NCBI GenBank assembly: GCA_022705325.1
Contig: JAKJER010000006.1
Location: 105,097 to 169,096 of the forward strand
Source of the DNA: Planctomycetota bacterium
GTDB taxonomy: Bacteria > Planctomycetota > Phycisphaerae > SM23-33
Reading direction: 5' to 3'
Length of the DNA stretch: 64,000 nucleotides
Shown: piece by piece, positions 61,399 to 64,000 of the stretch
Layout of the letters: the number at the start of each line of letters is the position of its first letter
Position numbering within the stretch: the first letter of the stretch is position 1
Position numbers and translations under genes: made by a program
Notes under the pieces: generated by a model
The model's input: the letters and a program-made list of their open reading frames with translations, nothing else
What the model was told of the DNA's origin: nothing
Database searches by the model: none

Positions 61399-61791
61399 CT
61401 ACTTGGGCCTTTTGGTTCCGTACTTGGAGCGGCTCTTGGAGCGGCGGGCGTTGAACTTCTGCTGCATCTCGACGCCCAGGGCGTCCAGCGCGCCGCGAAC
61501 GATGTGGTACCGCACGCCGGGCAGGTCGCGGACACGACCGCCGCGGACCAGAACGATGCTGTGCTCCTGGAGGTTGTGGTCGATGCCCGGAATGTAGGCC
61601 GTCACTTCCTTGCCGTTGCTCAGGCGGACACGAGCCACCTTTCGCAGGGCGGAGTTGGGCTTCTTGGGCGTGACGGTCTTGACCAGCACGCACACGCCGC
61701 GCTTCTGCGGGCAGTTTTCCAGGGCCACATTCTTCTTCTTGGCTTTCTGGACCCGCCGGGGTCGGCGGACCAACTGATTGATCGTCGGCAT
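61399..61791 (-). CDS. rpsL: Ribosomal protein S12 with Arg88
   Basis: A 130-residue protein: [60 protein letters not shown] and [20 protein letters not shown]. Lys43 in the TPKKPNS loop is kept. At position 88, where most bacteria have lysine (GGRVKDLPG), this protein has arginine, the same change known from streptomycin-resistant mutants. S12 monitors decoding in the A site. It follows rpoC after 63 bases. Confidence 0.98.
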   Translation of the reverse strand: MPTINQLVRRPRRVQKAKKKNVALENCPQKRGVCVLVKTVTPKKPNSALRKVARVRLSNGKEVTAYIPGIDHNLQEHSIVLVRGGRVRDLPGVRYHIVRGALDALGVEMQQKFNARRSKSRSKYGTKRPK

Positions 61792-61854
61792 CTCGGTTCC
61801 TCATGGTGGGACGGCCTCAGGCCGCCCGGTTGGTGTTTCCTGATATCGGTTGTT

Positions 61855-64000
61855 TTATTGTTCCTGGCCCGTCAGCGCCTGCTGGACGGCCTGGGTGATC
61901 TCGGCCTCGGTCAGCTCTTCGCGGGCCAGCGGGGGCAGCTCGCCGAACTCGACGTTCCGCTTGATCCGCATTTCCAGGTACGGCTTGAAGCTCGTGCCGG
62001 CGGGGATCAGGTGGCCCAGGATGACGTTCTCCTTGAGCCCGCGGAGTTCGTCGATCTTGCCCGCCAGGGCCGCTTCGGTGAAGACCTTGGTGCTTTCCTG
62101 GAAGCTGGCAGCCGACAGGAAGCTCTCGGATTGCAGCGAGGCCTTGGTGATGCCGAGCAGGAGCGTCTTGGCCGTAGCGGGCCGGGGCCGGCGCGTCTTG
62201 CAGGGCTCTCCGCCCTTGGCCTCGACCTCGGCGTTGGCAGTCTCGACCTTGTCCTTGGCGACGATCTCGCCCTCGCCCAACTCGGTGTCTCCGGGCTCGA
62301 CGATCTTCAGCGACGAGGCAAGCCGTTTATTCTCGTACAGGAAGCGGAACTTGTCAACCACATCTCCGGGCAGGAGGCTGCTGTCGCCGACGCTCTCGAC
62401 CTTCACCTTTCGCAGCATCTGCGAGAGGATGATCTCGATGTGCTTGTCGTTGAGGTTCACGCCCTGGCCTCGGTAGACGCCCTGGACCTCGCTGAGCAGG
62501 TAGTGCTGGAGGGCTTCCTCGCCTCGGATGGCCAGGATGTCGTGCAGCACCAGCGGGCCCTCGGTCAGGGGGTCGCCGGCCTCGACGTAGTCGCCGGTGT
62601 GCACCAGCAGGTGGCGGTCGTGCGGCACGTGGTGCTCGCGTTCCATGCCCGACTCGCTGCGGATGATGATGGTCATCTTGCCGCGGCGCTTGTCGGTTCG
62701 CAGCTCGACGCGCCCGGAGATCTCGGCCATGGCGGCCGGCTCCTTCGGCTTGCGGGCCTCGAAGACCTCTGTCACGCGAGGCAGACCGCCGGTGATATCC
62801 TGCGTTCCGGAGACCTCACGGGGCTGGCGGGCGAGCAGTTCGCCCGGCTGGACGTGCTGGCCTTCCTCGACCTCGATGCGGGCCTTGGCGCGCAGGTAGT
62901 GGAAGTCGAGGATCTTGCCGCTCTTGTCCTCGATGACGATGCGCGGGTGCATCTCGCCCTTGTGCTCGATGACGATGTAGCGTCGTCCGGCCTTGCCGCG
63001 TTCGGCCTCGACGCGGACGGTCTCGCCTTCCTCGATGTCCTGGAAGCGGACGCTACCGGGGGCCTCGGCCAGAATGGGCACCCTGTGGGGGTCCCAGGCG
63101 ACCAGTCGCTGGCCGGCCTTGACCTTGGCACCCTCGGTGACCAGGACGAACGCGCCGTAGGGCACCTTGTACTTTTCGAGTTCGCGGTTCTTCTCGTCGA
63201 GGATGGCGATCTCGCCGTTTCGCTTCAGGGCCACCAGGCTCTTGCCCCTGGTCCCGGGCAGGTTCACATCGACGGCGTTGAGGTCGCGATACTGGATGGT
63301 GCCGGTCGCGGTGGCCAGCACTTCGGACTCGACGACGCTGCGGGTGGCGACGCCGCCGGTATGGAAGGTCCGCAAGGTGAGCTGGGTGCCCGGCTCGCCG
63401 ATCGACTGGGCGGCGATGATGCCGACGGCCATGCCCTCTTCCACCAGCTTGCCGGTGGACAGGTCGCGCCCGTAGCACTTGGCGCACAGGCCGACGGGGC
63501 TCTCGCAGGTCAGCGGCGAGCGGACGCGGATGGTCTCCATGCCCAGATCCTCGATCTGGCGGGCCATCTCCATGGTGATGATCTCGTTCTCGCGAACGAT
63601 GGTGTGGTCGGTGATCGGGTTGACGATGTTCTCGCGGGCCACGCGTCCGACGATGACTTCCCGCAGGGGCACGTCGACCTGCTCGCCCTTGTAGATGGCG
63701 GACTTGGTGATGCCCTTGAGGGTGCCGCAGTCGAGTTCGGTGATGATGAAGTTCTGGGCCACGTCGGCCAGCTTGCGGGTGAGGTAGCCCGAGTCGGCCG
63801 TCTTGAGGGCGGTGTCGGCCAGTCCCTTGCGGGCGCCGTGGGTGGAGCTGAAGTACTCCAGCACGGTCAGGCCCTCGCGGAAGTTGGCCTTAATGGGCGC
63901 CTCGATGATCTCGCCGCTGGGCTTGGACATCAGGCCTCGCATGCCGGCGAGCTGGCGGATCTGATCGACGTTGCCTCGGGCGCCCGAGTCGCTCATCAGG
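61855..64000 (-). CDS. rpoC: RNA polymerase beta' subunit, C-terminal part
   Basis: The frame continues past the end of the window; the last 715 residues are present, starting at [20 protein letters not shown]. The second zinc site is complete ([25 protein letters not shown]). [20 protein letters not shown] and HTGGVA follow, then the jaw and sandwich-barrel region ([19 protein letters not shown]) and the closing [53 protein letters not shown] and [12 protein letters not shown]. All are normal for bacterial RpoC. rpsL follows after 63 bases. Confidence 0.98.
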   Translation of the reverse strand, partial: LMSDSGARGNVDQIRQLAGMRGLMSKPSGEIIEAPIKANFREGLTVLEYFSSTHGARKGLADTALKTADSGYLTRKLADVAQNFIITELDCGTLKGITKSAIYKGEQVDVPLREVIVGRVARENIVNPITDHTIVRENEIITMEMARQIEDLGMETIRVRSPLTCESPVGLCAKCYGRDLSTGKLVEEGMAVGIIAAQSIGEPGTQLTLRTFHTGGVATRSVVESEVLATATGTIQYRDLNAVDVNLPGTRGKSLVALKRNGEIAILDEKNRELEKYKVPYGAFVLVTEGAKVKAGQRLVAWDPHRVPILAEAPGSVRFQDIEEGETVRVEAERGKAGRRYIVIEHKGEMHPRIVIEDKSGKILDFHYLRAKARIEVEEGQHVQPGELLARQPREVSGTQDITGGLPRVTEVFEARKPKEPAAMAEISGRVELRTDKRRGKMTIIIRSESGMEREHHVPHDRHLLVHTGDYVEAGDPLTEGPLVLHDILAIRGEEALQHYLLSEVQGVYRGQGVNLNDKHIEIILSQMLRKVKVESVGDSSLLPGDVVDKFRFLYENKRLASSLKIVEPGDTELGEGEIVAKDKVETANAEVEAKGGEPCKTRRPRPATAKTLLLGITKASLQSESFLSAASFQESTKVFTEAALAGKIDELRGLKENVILGHLIPAGTSFKPYLEMRIKRNVEFGELPPLAREELTEAEITQAVQQALTGQEQ

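Overview
The window is GC-rich bacterial chromosome, most plausibly from a planctomycete of the Phycisphaerae type. This is inferred from gene content: a Tat-exported sulfatase, an HzsA-like di-heme protein, a ThuA-domain protein, a heparinase/DUF4962 lyase, a bacterial topoisomerase VI B subunit, DUF11 and SUMF1-domain proteins, a type of integrase tail common in planctomycetes, and ribosomal proteins with long low-complexity tails. No rRNA genes, CRISPR arrays or intact prophage were seen.

Layout. 1-3406: end of a DUF11 surface protein, a SUMF1-domain lipoprotein, a rhodanese lipoprotein, a one-helix membrane protein and an LEA14-like lipoprotein. 3603-4038: remnant of a tyrosine recombinase running into a tRNA-Val gene. 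4147-9798: a tight envelope operon with its own promoter (CsgG-like/SUMF1 fusion, LpoB family, COG3014 TPR lipoprotein, Cys-rich lipoprotein, YcfL/DUF1425, CsgG family). 9985-13357: ThuA-domain protein and a convergent polysaccharide lyase. 13403-15630: a nucleotidyltransferase and a galactokinase-like GHMP kinase, overlapping, as in a sugar-salvage route to NDP-sugars. 15634-19087: an alpha/beta-hydrolase-fold membrane protein lacking its catalytic residues, and topoisomerase VI B. 19447-25750: MFS transporter with a repeat tail, family 2 glycosyltransferase, FAD oxidoreductase, a small membrane protein and an L,D-transpeptidase. 25989-33262: asnS, a PHP-domain protein, infA, gatC, gatA, an IS200/RAYT-like insertion with palindromic repeats, a small membrane protein and gatB. 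33448-42504: a membrane-anchored coiled-coil protein with a BRCT-like end, a secreted TPR-like protein, an HzsA-like di-heme protein, a sulfatase and an SGNH-like hydrolase.

42598-64000 is one long minus-strand transcription and translation block. In transcription order it reads rpoC (partial), rpsL, rpsG, fusA, rpsJ, rplC, rplD, rplW, rplB, rpsS, rplV, rpsC, rplP, rpmC, rpsQ, rplN, rplX, rplE, rpsN, rpsH, rplF, rplR, rpsE, rplO, secY, adk, map, rpmJ, rpsM, rpsK, rpsD, rpoA, rplQ. Compared with the usual str-S10-spc-alpha order, tuf is missing after fusA, rpmD is missing between rpsE and rplO, and infA sits about 17 kb away. Promoter-like sequences of the TTGACA/TATAAT type with 16-18 base spacers precede several units. 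No single unmistakable new system was found. The best leads are the LpoB-centred envelope operon, the coiled-coil/BRCT-like protein, the solitary topoisomerase VI B, the palindrome-flanked transposase between gatA and gatB, and the roughly 460-base leader of fusA.
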